Source: Paucidesulfovibrio sp050251775 (GTDB lineage: Bacteria; Desulfobacterota; Desulfovibrionia; Desulfovibrionales; Desulfovibrionaceae). Taken from it: DNA of 31,855 bases. The translations under genes were made by a program, and so were the position numbers. This document shows, in pieces, positions 14,309-22,448 of this stretch. Each line of letters opens with the position of its first letter. Positions within the stretch are counted from its first letter, which is position 1. The notes below the pieces were generated by a model that saw nothing but the letters and a program-made list of their open reading frames with translations, was not told the origin of the DNA and ran no database searches. The DNA is taken from NCBI GenBank assembly GCA_050251775.1, contig JBFWMD010000038.1, positions 1 to 31,855 on the forward strand, read 5' to 3'.

Positions 14309-15928
14309 TCAGGGAATGCCCGCGTCGCCGGCGTTTTTGGCGGCTTCGCGCTCGTCAAGGTAGAGCTTGTAGACGATGGAGTCCACCACGGCCTGCCAGG
14401 AGGCCTCGATGATGTTGTGGGAGACGCCCACCGTGGTCCAGCGGTTTTTGCGGTCGCTGGATTCGATGAGTACGCGGACAAAGGAACCCGTGCCGCCGGT
14501 GTCGCGGATGATGCCGGAGACCACGCGGACCTTGAAGTCCTTGAGGCGGACTTCCTTGAGGCGCGGGTAGAAGCGTTCCAGGGCCTTGCGTACCGCGCCG
14601 TCCAGGGCGTTGACCGGGCCGTTGCCCGAGGCGGCGGTGTGTTCTTTCTGGCCCTGGACCGAGACGATGACCGTGGCCTCGGAAAGGGGCTGGTTGTCCT
14701 CCTCGCGCTTGGAGTCCACCACAAAGAAGTTGTGGAAGGTGAAATAGTCCTTGGAATCGCCGAGGAATTCGCGCAGCAGCAGCTCGAAGCTGGCGTCGGC
14801 CACGGAATATTCGAAGCCGATGGCCTCGCGTTCCTTGATGCAGCCGAGCAGCGCGCCCAGGCGCGGGTCGTTCTTGTCCAGCTCGTAGCCGTACTGCCGG
14901 GCCTTGAAGATGATGTTTGACTTGCCCGCCAGATCCGAGAGCAGCACGCGCTGGTGGTTGCCCACGGTCTCGGGCGGGATGTGCTCGTAGGTCGTGGAGT
15001 TTTTCAACACGGCAGAAACGTGGATGCCGCCCTTGTGCGCAAAGGCGGAGCTGCCCACAAAGGGCTGGCGCAGGAAGGGGCGCAGGTTGGCGACCTCGGC
15101 CACATAGTTGGAGGTTTCGCGCAGCAGGGTCAGTCGCTCCGGGCCGATGCACTCCATGCCCATTTTCAGTTCCAGGTTGGGGATGATGGAGCAGAGGTTG
15201 GCGTTGCCGCAACGTTCGCCGTAGCCGTTGACGGTTCCCTGGACCTGGACCGCGCCCTGGCGCACGCCTTCCAGTGCGTTGGCCACGGCCAGTTCCGAAT
15301 CGTTGTGCGGGTGGATGCCGAGTTTGGCGTCCGGCAGAGCCGCGCGCACCTCGGTCATGATGGCCGCGAGTTCGTGGGTCAGGGTTCCGCCGTTGGTGTC
15401 GCAGAGCACGAGCACGTCGGCTCCGGCCTCATGGGCGGCGCGCAGGCAGTCCAGGGTGAAGGCCGGATTGGCCTTGAAGCCGTCGAAGAAATGCTCGGCG
15501 TCGAAGAACAGTTCGTCCACATGGGGCCGGAGATGGGCAAGGCTGTCGCGGATCAGCTCGAGGTTGCGCTCCAGGCTGACGCCGAGGGCGGTTTCCGCAT
15601 GCAGGTCCCAGGTCTTGCCGAAGATGGTCAGCACCGGGGTCTCGGCTTCGAGCAGGGCCGCGAGGTTGGGGTCCTTTTCCGCCGTGGTCCGGGGATAGTG
15701 CGTGCTGCCGAAGGCGGCGATGCGCGCCGTGTGGAAACGTTCCTTGCGGATTTCCTTGAAGAAGCTCCTGTCCGTGGGATTGGAGCCGGGCCAGCCGCCC
15801 TCGATGTAGTGCAGGCCGAGTTCGTCGAGCTTCCGGGCCACCAGGATTTTGTCCTCGGTGGTCAGGTTGAGCTCCTCGGCCTGCGTCCCGTCGCGCAGGG
15901 TCGTATCGTAGATTCTGACTTTGTTCAT
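14309..15928 (-). CDS. cimA: (R)-citramalate synthase
   Basis: Condenses pyruvate and acetyl-CoA to citramalate, the entry to threonine-independent isoleucine synthesis. It is 539 residues, the length of the long CimA type. The HMGL-like barrel starts with IYDTTLRDGTQAEELNL (conserved RDG) and includes IEGGWPGSNPTD and the metal-site LGIHPHNDSELAVAN, then GYGERCGNANL. A C-terminal LeuA allosteric dimer region follows (roughly residues 390-530). IEGGWPGSNP and FFDGFK are characteristic of CimA rather than LeuA. The start overlaps the lysC stop (ATGA, 15925-15928), so synthesis is coupled to aspartokinase. The allosteric domain implies isoleucine feedback, inferred from the family. Confidence 0.94.
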   Translation of the reverse strand: MNKVRIYDTTLRDGTQAEELNLTTEDKILVARKLDELGLHYIEGGWPGSNPTDRSFFKEIRKERFHTARIAAFGSTHYPRTTAEKDPNLAALLEAETPVLTIFGKTWDLHAETALGVSLERNLELIRDSLAHLRPHVDELFFDAEHFFDGFKANPAFTLDCLRAAHEAGADVLVLCDTNGGTLTHELAAIMTEVRAALPDAKLGIHPHNDSELAVANALEGVRQGAVQVQGTVNGYGERCGNANLCSIIPNLELKMGMECIGPERLTLLRETSNYVAEVANLRPFLRQPFVGSSAFAHKGGIHVSAVLKNSTTYEHIPPETVGNHQRVLLSDLAGKSNIIFKARQYGYELDKNDPRLGALLGCIKEREAIGFEYSVADASFELLLREFLGDSKDYFTFHNFFVVDSKREEDNQPLSEATVIVSVQGQKEHTAASGNGPVNALDGAVRKALERFYPRLKEVRLKDFKVRVVSGIIRDTGGTGSFVRVLIESSDRKNRWTTVGVSHNIIEASWQAVVDSIVYKLYLDEREAAKNAGDAGIP

Positions 15929-17166
15929 GCGCTCATGCAGCTTTTCGCATTGGCTTCGGAGTCCAGGCCAAAGGCCTTGTGCATGGTGCGCACAGCCAGT
16001 TCCGTATATTTTTCCTCGATCAGGCAGGTGACCTTGATCTCGGAGGTGGAGATCATCAGGATGTTGATGCCCTCCGCAGCCAGGGCGCGGAAGGCCTTGG
16101 AGGCCACGCCCGAGTGGTTGCGCATGCCCACGCCGATGGCCGAAACCTTGGCGGCGTGCTTGTCGTAGCGCAGTTCCTTGAAGCCCACTTCATATTTGAG
16201 GCCTTCGAGAATGCGCAGGGTCTGGTCCAGGTCGGCCCGGGGCACGGTGAAGGTCAGGTCGGTCTTGCCGTCCTTGCTCGGGTTCTGGACGATCATGTCC
16301 ACAAGGATTTTCTTGTCCGCGATGGCGGAAAAAACCTCGGCGGAGACGCCGGGGCGGTCCTCCACATGCACCAGGGTGATGCGGGCCTGGTCCTTGTCGT
16401 AGGCGATACCGGATACGAGCACGGCTTCCATTTGATCCTCCTGACAGACAATGGTTCCCGGTTCGTCACAGAACGTGGACCGGACGTGAACGACGACGTT
16501 GTACTTCTTGGCGAATTCCACGGAGCGGATCTGGAGTACCTTGGCGCCCATGCTGGCCATTTCCAGCATCTCGTCGTAGGCGACGCGGTCGATCTTGCGC
16601 GCGGTGGAACAGATGTTCGGGTCCGTGGTGAACACGCCCGGAACGTCGGTGTAGATTTCGCAGACATCGGCTTTGAGCGCGGCCGCCAGGGCCACGGCGG
16701 AGGTGTCCGAGCCGCCGCGTCCCAGGGTGGTGATGCGGTTTTCCTCATCGCAGCCCTGGAATCCCGCCACCACGAGCACGTCGAGGTCCGCGAGCATTTC
16801 CCGGAGTTTCTCGCCGTCGATGTCCATGATCCGGGCCTTGCCAAAGGCGCAGTTGGTACGGATGGGAATCTGAAATCCGAGCACGGAGCGCGCGCGGATG
16901 CCCTGGGACTTCAAGAGAATGGCAAAGAGCGCGACCGAGACCTGCTCGCCTGTGGAGACCAGGCTGTCCACTTCGGCCGCGTCCGGGCTGGCGGCCCACT
17001 CCTTGGACAGGGCCAGGAGGCGGTTGGTTTCGCCGGACATGGCCGAAAGCACCACCACGACCTTGTCCCCCTTGGAAAGCGGGCGTTTGACCTTGGCCAG
17101 AACCTGCCGCATGCATTCCAGGTTGGCAACGGAGGTTCCGCCGAACTTCTGTACCACTAAGCTCAT
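15925..17166 (-). CDS. lysC: Aspartate kinase
   Basis: Phosphorylates aspartate, the first committed step to lysine, methionine and threonine. It has 413 residues, the single-function type. The N-terminal kinase region opens with VVQKFGGTSVANLE, and further blocks are LVSTGEQVSVALFA, TLGRGGSDTSAVALA and EIYTDVPGVFTTDP. The C-terminal ~150 residues carry two ACT domains (VHVEDRPGVSAEVFSAIADK and VGMRNHSGVASKAFRALA), which normally bind lysine and/or threonine. It lies 3 bases downstream of tsaE and overlaps cimA by 4, in the middle of the operon. An internal start making a regulatory beta subunit, known in some bacteria, was not evident but was not ruled out. Confidence 0.96.
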   Translation of the reverse strand: MSLVVQKFGGTSVANLECMRQVLAKVKRPLSKGDKVVVVLSAMSGETNRLLALSKEWAASPDAAEVDSLVSTGEQVSVALFAILLKSQGIRARSVLGFQIPIRTNCAFGKARIMDIDGEKLREMLADLDVLVVAGFQGCDEENRITTLGRGGSDTSAVALAAALKADVCEIYTDVPGVFTTDPNICSTARKIDRVAYDEMLEMASMGAKVLQIRSVEFAKKYNVVVHVRSTFCDEPGTIVCQEDQMEAVLVSGIAYDKDQARITLVHVEDRPGVSAEVFSAIADKKILVDMIVQNPSKDGKTDLTFTVPRADLDQTLRILEGLKYEVGFKELRYDKHAAKVSAIGVGMRNHSGVASKAFRALAAEGINILMISTSEIKVTCLIEEKYTELAVRTMHKAFGLDSEANAKSCMSA

Positions 17167-17169
17167 ATT

Positions 17170-17652
17170 CTATCCTTCTTTTACTTCGAGGATGGAGCGG
17201 AGGGTTCCCTCGTCCGCCTTTTCCTTTGCCTGTATTTGCGCCGTTCGTCCAGTGCCCGAAGGGCGGAGCGCGATGCGCAGGGCGCGCGGCGGCTCGTCTT
17301 CCGGGGCCAGCCGGTCGGCCCATTCCACCACGTTCCAGGTTGTTTCCGATTCCAGCAGCTCAAAAATGTCGTCGTCGGAGCAGCCTTCCGCCAGTCGGTA
17401 TAGGTCGAAGTGGGCCACGGGCGGCGTGGTGGGGTAGATGTTCACGATGTTGAAGCTGGGGCTGGTGACCTCGGCCTGGGCAGCTCCGGGCAGGCTTTCC
17501 ACCAGGGCGCGCACCAGCGTGGTTTTGCCCGCGCCGAGGCCGCCCGTGAGCAGCAGCGCGGGTGGGCGGGCCTCTGCGGCAAAGGCGGCGGCCAGCTTGC
17601 GGCCGAACGCAAGAGTGGAGGCAAGGCCCTCCAGTTCAACGAACAGCGTCAT
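17170..17652 (-). CDS. tsaE: tRNA t6A biosynthesis ATPase TsaE
   Basis: Essential partner of TsaB/TsaD in making N6-threonylcarbamoyl-adenosine at position 37 of ANN-decoding tRNAs. It has 160 residues. The P-loop is TGGLGAGKTTLVRAL (G37-T45 core). VTSPSFNIVNIY, VAHFDLYRLAEG and NVVEWADRLAPED are the usual TsaE blocks, the last having E in place of the common IEW. The start at 17652 (MTLFVE) is taken as the first ATG giving the normal N-terminus; the frame remains open upstream and the ribosome site is weak, so translation may rely on the CBS gene ending 20 bases before. The stop is 3 bases before lysC. Confidence 0.92.
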   Translation of the reverse strand: MTLFVELEGLASTLAFGRKLAAAFAAEARPPALLLTGGLGAGKTTLVRALVESLPGAAQAEVTSPSFNIVNIYPTTPPVAHFDLYRLAEGCSDDDIFELLESETTWNVVEWADRLAPEDEPPRALRIALRPSGTGRTAQIQAKEKADEGTLRSILEVKEG

Positions 17653-17672
17653 GGTCAACAAGGCGGTCCGGA

Positions 17673-18119
17673 TCAGAAGAGCGTGCGGAGCACGTCTTCC
17701 TTGCCCACCACGCCCACGAGCCGGCCCTTGTTCAGCACGGGCAGGGTGTAGAGCTTCTTCTCGACCATCAGTGTGGCGATTTCGTCCAGGGGGGTGTCCG
17801 CGTTCACGGAAACCGGTTCCCGGGTCATGGCCTTTTCCACGGTCAGGGCGGTCATCTTGCTGACTTCCTTGTCGAGCTGCTCCGAGGCCGAAATGGGGAA
17901 GAAGCCGTCGAGCAGAGTGAAAAAGGAGGGCAGGGCGATCTTCTTCTGCTGGGCAATGAGGTCGCTCTGGCAGATCACGCCCACGAGGTGGTCCTGGTCG
18001 TCCACTACGGGCAGGCCGTTGATCTTGTTTTCCAGCATCAGACGGACGGCTTCGCTGACGTCCGAATCGGGGCGAAGGGTCAGTGCATTGGTGGTCATGA
18101 TATCCTTGGCGGTCAGCAT
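17673..18119 (-). CDS. Tandem CBS-domain protein
   Basis: A stand-alone CBS pair of 148 residues, a cytosolic ligand sensor that usually binds adenine nucleotides. CBS1 is MLTAKDIMTTNALTLRP through NKINGLPVVDDQDHLVGVIC; CBS2 is VEKAMTREPVSVNADTPLDE through KKLYTLPVLNKGRLVGVV. A linker of about 40 residues between them (LPSFFTLLDGFFPISAS) recurs in deltaproteobacterial relatives. The start at 18119 has AAGGAG at good spacing. It overlaps the end of the NAD(P)HX repair gene by 7 bases. The ligand and any partner are unknown. Its place between nucleotide-repair and amino-acid genes is suggestive only. Confidence 0.92.
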   Translation of the reverse strand: MLTAKDIMTTNALTLRPDSDVSEAVRLMLENKINGLPVVDDQDHLVGVICQSDLIAQQKKIALPSFFTLLDGFFPISASEQLDKEVSKMTALTVEKAMTREPVSVNADTPLDEIATLMVEKKLYTLPVLNKGRLVGVVGKEDVLRTLF

Positions 18120-19678
18120 GGGAACTCCTTGTGGTCGAGGTGGGGAACGCGGGGCAGGGCATCGGCGATTTCGCCGGCAAGGCAGCCGCGTCCGGGAAAA
18201 GATTCGCCGAGCAGCAAACCGGCCAGTCCGTGCCAGTATACACCCAGGCAGGCCGCGCGCAACGGGGAAATGCCCCGGGCGAGCAGGGAGCCGATCAGTC
18301 CGGTGAGCACGTCGCCGGAACCGGCCACGGCCAGGGCGGGCGCGGAAATGGGGCAGAGGTGGAGATTGCCTTCCGGGTCGGCCACGAGACTTTGCGCGCC
18401 CTTGAGCACGGCCACGGCTTCGTGGTTGCGGGCCAGGAGCCGGGCCGATTCCAGGCGCGCGGACTGGATTTCGCCGCTGGTCTTGCCGAGCAGTCGCGCG
18501 GCCTCGCCGGGGTGCGGGGTGATCACCGCGCCTTCGGGCAGGATTGCCGGTGCGTCGGCCAGGTGGAACAGGGCGTCCGCATCGCAGACCAGGGGGGGGA
18601 GCAGGCGCGGACCCAGGCTGCGCAGGAAAGCGCGCGCACCCTGGTCCCGCCCCAGTCCCGGTCCCAGAGCCACGGCGGTGAAGCGCTCCGGCTCCGAAGC
18701 CAGCAGCGCGGCCAGTTCCTCGGCCATGGCCGGGGTCCAGCGCTGGCCAGTGCCCAGGGGCAGGGTCATGATCTCGGGGCGACCGGCCTTGGCCTCGGCA
18801 CAGAGGTCCGCCGGCGCGGCCAGGGTCACCAGCCCGCAGCCTCCGCGCAGGGCGCCCAAAGCCGCGAGGTGGGGCGCGCCGGTCAGACCGGGGCTGCCCC
18901 CGATGACCAGCAGGCGGCCCGCCTGGCCCTTGTGCATTTCCGGGCGCGGCTCGGGCACGAGGTCCATGATCTCCGGGGTGATGCGGTAATGCCTTGGGGG
19001 CGCGGTCTGGATGCAGGCGCGGGGAATGCCGATGTCGCAGTATACAACCTCGCCGGTGAACGGGGCGGCTTCGGGCAGGGCCAGACCGAGCTTGACCGCG
19101 CCGAAGGTGGCGGTGGCGTCGGCGCGGATGGCCACGGGTTGGGGGACGCCTGTCTCGCCGTTCAGGCCCGAGGGGATATCCAGGGCCAGCACAAAGGCCG
19201 ATACCCCAATTTTGTTGGCTTCCTGGATGTGGAACTGGAAGTCGGGCCGCAGTTCACCCGAGAATCCCGTGCCGAGCAGGCCGTCCACCAGAATGTCCGG
19301 GAGTTGCTCCGGGTCGCGGAAACGGGACAGGGACAGGCGGGTCAGCCGCTTCAGCGGCACGCCCGTGCGCACGGCCAGACGCAGGTGGTAGCCCGCGTGG
19401 CCGCGATAGTCGCGGCGGGGCCGGGAGTGCAGCAGGAGCACGTCCGCGCCCAGGTTGTGCAGGTGGCGGGCGAGCACAAAGGCGTCGCCGCCGTTGTTGC
19501 CCGGTCCGGCCAGGAGCAGCACCCGGCGGTCCTCCAGGGGGGCTTGGGCCTTGCGGAGCACGGCCAGGGCTTCCCGGCCCGCGTTCTCCATGAGGATTTC
19601 TCCTCGAATGCCCACGCCTTCGATGGCGGCGCGATCCCAACGGGCCATTTCACCGGGGGTGGGCAGTGGCTCGAACAT
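18113..19678 (-). CDS. nnr: Bifunctional NAD(P)HX epimerase / ADP-dependent NAD(P)HX dehydratase
   Basis: Repairs hydrated NADH and NADPH. It has 521 residues, with both domains fused as in E. coli YjeF. The N-terminal epimerase (about residues 1-225) shows LLAGPGNNGGDAFVLARHL and VDGLLGTGFSGEL and VLALDIPSGLNGETG. The C-terminal ribokinase-like dehydratase (about residues 235-510) shows LLVIGGSPGLTGAPHLAA, VALGPGLGRDQGA, VITPHPGEAARLLG, AVLKGAQSLVADP and the nucleotide-binding AVAGSGDVLTGLIGSLLA. The start at 19678 has GGAGC upstream. It follows acpS by 29 bases and overlaps the CBS gene by 7, all consistent with one operon. Confidence 0.95.
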   Translation of the reverse strand: MFEPLPTPGEMARWDRAAIEGVGIRGEILMENAGREALAVLRKAQAPLEDRRVLLLAGPGNNGGDAFVLARHLHNLGADVLLLHSRPRRDYRGHAGYHLRLAVRTGVPLKRLTRLSLSRFRDPEQLPDILVDGLLGTGFSGELRPDFQFHIQEANKIGVSAFVLALDIPSGLNGETGVPQPVAIRADATATFGAVKLGLALPEAAPFTGEVVYCDIGIPRACIQTAPPRHYRITPEIMDLVPEPRPEMHKGQAGRLLVIGGSPGLTGAPHLAALGALRGGCGLVTLAAPADLCAEAKAGRPEIMTLPLGTGQRWTPAMAEELAALLASEPERFTAVALGPGLGRDQGARAFLRSLGPRLLPPLVCDADALFHLADAPAILPEGAVITPHPGEAARLLGKTSGEIQSARLESARLLARNHEAVAVLKGAQSLVADPEGNLHLCPISAPALAVAGSGDVLTGLIGSLLARGISPLRAACLGVYWHGLAGLLLGESFPGRGCLAGEIADALPRVPHLDHKEFPC

Positions 19679-19707
19679 GGGGGCTCCTTGGTTCGGGTGG
19701 GGCGGTC

Positions 19708-20085
19708 TCAGCCTTCGAGCACGACCACGGCTCCGGCGGTGTCGCGCGCATGGGTCAGGGAGACGTGCATGGAGATTACACCAAGTTCCCGCGCCACCTC
19801 AAGGGCGCGTCCGTGCAAGTGCAACTCGGGCTTGCCCGAGGGCAGGTGCAGGATTTCCACGCCGTGCAGGGTCACGCCCTGGGCGAAACCCGTGCCGAGA
19901 GCCTTGACCGCGGCCTCTTTGCCCGCGAACAGGGCCGCGAGATAGGGCACGGGGTCCTTGCGGCCCCGGATGCGTTCCGCCTCCCGGGGGGTGAGGATTT
20001 TCTCCACGAAGCGTTCGCCGAAGCGCTCGAAGGAGGCGCGGATACGGTCCAGTTCCACGAGGTCGATGCCGAGGCCGCGCACCAT
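19708..20085 (-). CDS. acpS: Holo-[acyl-carrier-protein] synthase
   Basis: Transfers 4'-phosphopantetheine from CoA to acyl carrier protein. It has 125 residues. The Mg site is GLGIDLVELDRI with D8 and LFAGKEAAVKALG with E57. HVSLTHARDTAGAVVVLE forms the last strands. KILTPREAERI is another family block. The start at 20085 (MVRGLG) follows GAGGA that includes the pdxJ stop codon, 10 bases away. The pdxJ-acpS pair is widely conserved in proteobacteria, which supports the assignment. Confidence 0.95.
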   Translation of the reverse strand: MVRGLGIDLVELDRIRASFERFGERFVEKILTPREAERIRGRKDPVPYLAALFAGKEAAVKALGTGFAQGVTLHGVEILHLPSGKPELHLHGRALEVARELGVISMHVSLTHARDTAGAVVVLEG

Positions 20086-20095
20086 GCCGGATTCC

Positions 20096-20821
20096 TCAGT
20101 CGTCGAAGGAGGCCACCATGGCGGCCATGTCCCGGACAGCGGTGTCCAGACCCACGAAAATGGCCCGGGCCATGATGGCGTGGCCGATGGAATATTCGTA
20201 GATGCCCGAGACGTTGGCAAAGGCCGGGGTGTTGGTGTAGTTCAGGCCGTGGCCGAGGTTGACCTTCAGCCCCAGGTCCTGGGCCATTTCAATGCCCGTG
20301 AGGATTTTGTCCAGCTCGGCACGGCGCTCCGGGTGGGTTTTGGCGTCGGCGTAATGTCCGGTGTGGATTTCGATGAATTCCGTGCCGATGGCGCGGGCCG
20401 CTTCGATCTGGGCCGGGTCGGCGTCCACGAACAGGCTGGAGCGGATTCCCGCTTTGTGCAGGGGCGCGAGATAGTCGGCCAGCTCCTGTTCGCGGCCTAC
20501 GCAGTTCAGTCCGCCCTCGGTGGTCAGTTCCTGGCGTTTTTCCGGCACAAGGCAGACCATGTCCGGCCGGGTTTCCAGGGCGTTGCCTTGCATTTCCCCG
20601 GTGGCGGCCATTTCCTGGTGCAGCCGTGTGTTCAGCGTCTCGCGCAGCATACGCACGTCGCGGGCGCGGATGTGGCGGCGGTCTTCGCGCAGATGCACGA
20701 TGATGCCGTCGGCGCCGGCCAGCTCGCAGATGGCCGCGGCCGTGACGGGTTCGGGCTCGATGCCCATGCGGGCGTTGCGGAGCGTGGCGACGTGGTCGAT
20801 ATTGACACAGAGTACGGGCAT
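20096..20821 (-). CDS. pdxJ: Pyridoxine 5'-phosphate synthase
   Basis: Makes pyridoxine 5'-phosphate from 1-deoxy-D-xylulose 5-phosphate and 3-amino-1-phosphohydroxyacetone in the DXP-dependent vitamin B6 route. It has 241 residues. The family marks are NIDHVATLRNAR, IIVHLREDRRHI, MVCLVPEKRQELTTEGGL, FIEIHTGHYAD, LKVNLGHGLNYTN and YEYSIGHAIMARAIFVGL; conserved His and Glu residues of the active site lie in these. The start at 20821 has GGAGG upstream. It is the first gene of the minus-strand operon that runs to 13469. Confidence 0.96.
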   Translation of the reverse strand: MPVLCVNIDHVATLRNARMGIEPEPVTAAAICELAGADGIIVHLREDRRHIRARDVRMLRETLNTRLHQEMAATGEMQGNALETRPDMVCLVPEKRQELTTEGGLNCVGREQELADYLAPLHKAGIRSSLFVDADPAQIEAARAIGTEFIEIHTGHYADAKTHPERRAELDKILTGIEMAQDLGLKVNLGHGLNYTNTPAFANVSGIYEYSIGHAIMARAIFVGLDTAVRDMAAMVASFDD

Positions 20822-20854
20822 GGCGGTCCTCCGGGGTGATTTTCGAAGGGAAAA

Positions 20855-20883
20855 TTTCTACGCCTGTTCGCCATGCATTGCAA
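20855..20883 (-). promoter_or_regulatory. Candidate promoter of the pdxJ operon
   Basis: Minus-strand TTGCAA (20878-20883), a 17-base spacer and TAGAAA (20855-20860). Each box matches the consensus at four of six positions. It is 34 bases before the pdxJ ATG and upstream of an eight-gene operon. Confidence 0.4.
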
Positions 20884-20894
20884 GGCTGGCCCGA

Positions 20895-20928
20895 CGCCCC
20901 GGTCTGCGAAGGCCGCGTTTGCGGGGCG
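20895..20928. repeat. Inverted repeat in the pdxJ/ugd divergent region
   Basis: CGCCCCG (20895-20901) and CGGGGCG (20922-20928) are perfect 7-base arms 20 bases apart. They lie between the divergent genes pdxJ and ugd. A role as operator or RNA structure is possible but not shown. Confidence 0.3.
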
Positions 20929-20957
20929 GAAAAGGATTCATGGGGACGTTCCCGACC

Positions 20958-20983
20958 TTGACTTTTTCCTCAAACCGTATTTT
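20958..20983 (+). promoter_or_regulatory. Candidate promoter element upstream of ugd
   Basis: TTGACT (20958-20963) is a good -35. The nearest -10-like word, TATTTT (20978-20983), is only 14 bases away, so the -10 assignment is doubtful. The element lies about 75 bases before the ugd ATG. Confidence 0.3.
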
Positions 20984-21036
20984 GCCTAGGCCCTGGCATT
21001 CGAGAAGCAACCCGAAGAGATGGAGAATCCAATCCG

Positions 21037-22377
21037 ATGAATGTTTGTATCGTGGGAACCGGATACGTGGGCCTCGTGAGCGCGGCCTGTTTCGCGGAAA
21101 TGGGCAACGACGTGGTCTGCGTGGATGTGAATCCCGAGGTCGTGGAGACGTTGCGCTCCGGCAAGGTCCACATCTTCGAGCCCGGCCTGGAGGAACTGGT
21201 CCGGCGCAACGTGAGCGAGGGACGGCTTTCCTTCACCACCGACCTCGGCGAAGGACTGGAGAGCGCTCTCTTCGTGTTCATCACCGTGGGCACGCCCTCG
21301 CGGCCGGACGGCTCCTGCGACCTCTGCTATGTGGACGCCGTGGCTTCCGAGATCGGCCAGCGTATGACCGACTACAAGATCGTGGTGGACAAGTCCACGG
21401 TTCCTGTGGGCACGGCGGACCGGGTGCGCGGGATTATCCATAAGGAACTGGAGGCGCGCGGCGTGGGGCTGGAGTTCGACGTGGTCTCCAACCCCGAGTT
21501 CCTCAAGGAGGGCGACGCGGTCACGGACTTCATGAAGCCCGACCGGGTCATCGTGGGCACGGAGAACGTGCGCACCGCCGAACTGCTCAAGGCGCTCTAT
21601 TCGCCCTTTGCCCGCTCCCGCGAAAAGCTCATCATCATGAAAACCCGCAGCGCGGAGATGACCAAGTACGCGGCCAACTGCATGCTGGCCACCAAGATCA
21701 GCTTCATCAACGAAATGTCCGGCATCTGCGAGCGCGTGGGCGCGGATGTCAGCGAGGTGCGTCTGGGCATCGGCTCGGACCACCGCATCGGCTACCATTT
21801 CATCTACCCCGGCGTGGGCTACGGCGGATCCTGCTTCCCCAAGGATGTCAAGGCGCTCATCGACACGGCCCGGGACAACGGCTTTGAGCCCAGCCTCATC
21901 GCGGCCGTGGACGAGGTCAACAACCGCCAGAAACTCGTGATCGCCGAAAAGATCGAGGCCTATTTCGCCCCGCAAGGCGGCGTGGCGGGCAAGACACTGG
22001 CCTTGTGGGGCATCGCCTTCAAGGCCAATACCGACGACATCCGCGAGGCTCCTGCCCTGGAGGTGATCCGCGTGCTGACCGCCAGGGGCATGCGCGTCCG
22101 GGCGTATGATCCCGTGGCCGGAGAGCGGGCCTCCCAGGCGCTTCAGGGCAATGCGCTGGTGGAGATCGTGGAGAGCCAGTACCAGGCCCTGGACGGAGCC
22201 GACGCCCTGGCCGTGGTCACGGACTGGAACCAGTTCCGCAACCCGGACTTCGAGCGCATCCGCAAGGCCCTTTCCGCGCCGCTGCTCTTTGATGGCCGGA
22301 ACCTCTACTCTCCGGAGTTCATGGGCCAGAACGGCTTCGCCTATTTCAGCATCGGGCGTAATCCGATCAATGCCTGA
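21037..22377 (+). CDS. ugd: UDP-glucose 6-dehydrogenase
   Basis: Oxidises UDP-glucose to UDP-glucuronate with two NAD, supplying sugars for envelope polysaccharides. It has 446 residues, normal for the bacterial family. The NAD site is CIVGTGYVGLVSAACFAE (GxGxxG at residues 7-12). VPVGTADRV, SNPEFLKEGDAV, KYAANCMLATKISFINE and the catalytic C266 in GYGGSCFPKDVKAL are all present. GIAFKANTDDIREAPALEVI marks the C-terminal UDP-binding domain. GAGATGGAG precedes the ATG. It is a single-gene unit with its own terminator; no other polysaccharide genes are adjacent. Confidence 0.96.
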   Translation: MNVCIVGTGYVGLVSAACFAEMGNDVVCVDVNPEVVETLRSGKVHIFEPGLEELVRRNVSEGRLSFTTDLGEGLESALFVFITVGTPSRPDGSCDLCYVDAVASEIGQRMTDYKIVVDKSTVPVGTADRVRGIIHKELEARGVGLEFDVVSNPEFLKEGDAVTDFMKPDRVIVGTENVRTAELLKALYSPFARSREKLIIMKTRSAEMTKYAANCMLATKISFINEMSGICERVGADVSEVRLGIGSDHRIGYHFIYPGVGYGGSCFPKDVKALIDTARDNGFEPSLIAAVDEVNNRQKLVIAEKIEAYFAPQGGVAGKTLALWGIAFKANTDDIREAPALEVIRVLTARGMRVRAYDPVAGERASQALQGNALVEIVESQYQALDGADALAVVTDWNQFRNPDFERIRKALSAPLLFDGRNLYSPEFMGQNGFAYFSIGRNPINA

Positions 22378-22397
22378 GCATTCCGGTGAACTCCCTA

Positions 22398-22435
22398 AAC
22401 GACAAAGGCCCCGCGTTTGCGGGGCCTTTGTCGTT
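22398..22435. terminator. Bidirectional terminator between ugd and the small ORF
   Basis: AACGACAAAGGCCCCGC (22398-22414) pairs perfectly over 17 bp with GCGGGGCCTTTGTCGTT (22419-22435) around a GTTT loop. It lies 20 bases after ugd and 13 after the end of the minus-strand ORF. The stem contains AAAGG/CCTTT on its two sides in place of a long external T run. Confidence 0.85.
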
Positions 22436-22448
22436 GCGGGTTTCGGAG

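Noticed and set aside
20991..21010. GG-N10-GC spacing (TGGCATTCGAGAAGCA) just before ugd, like a sigma-54 promoter
   Set aside because: The -12 element reads AAGC where TTGC is expected and there is no activator gene nearby; likely chance.
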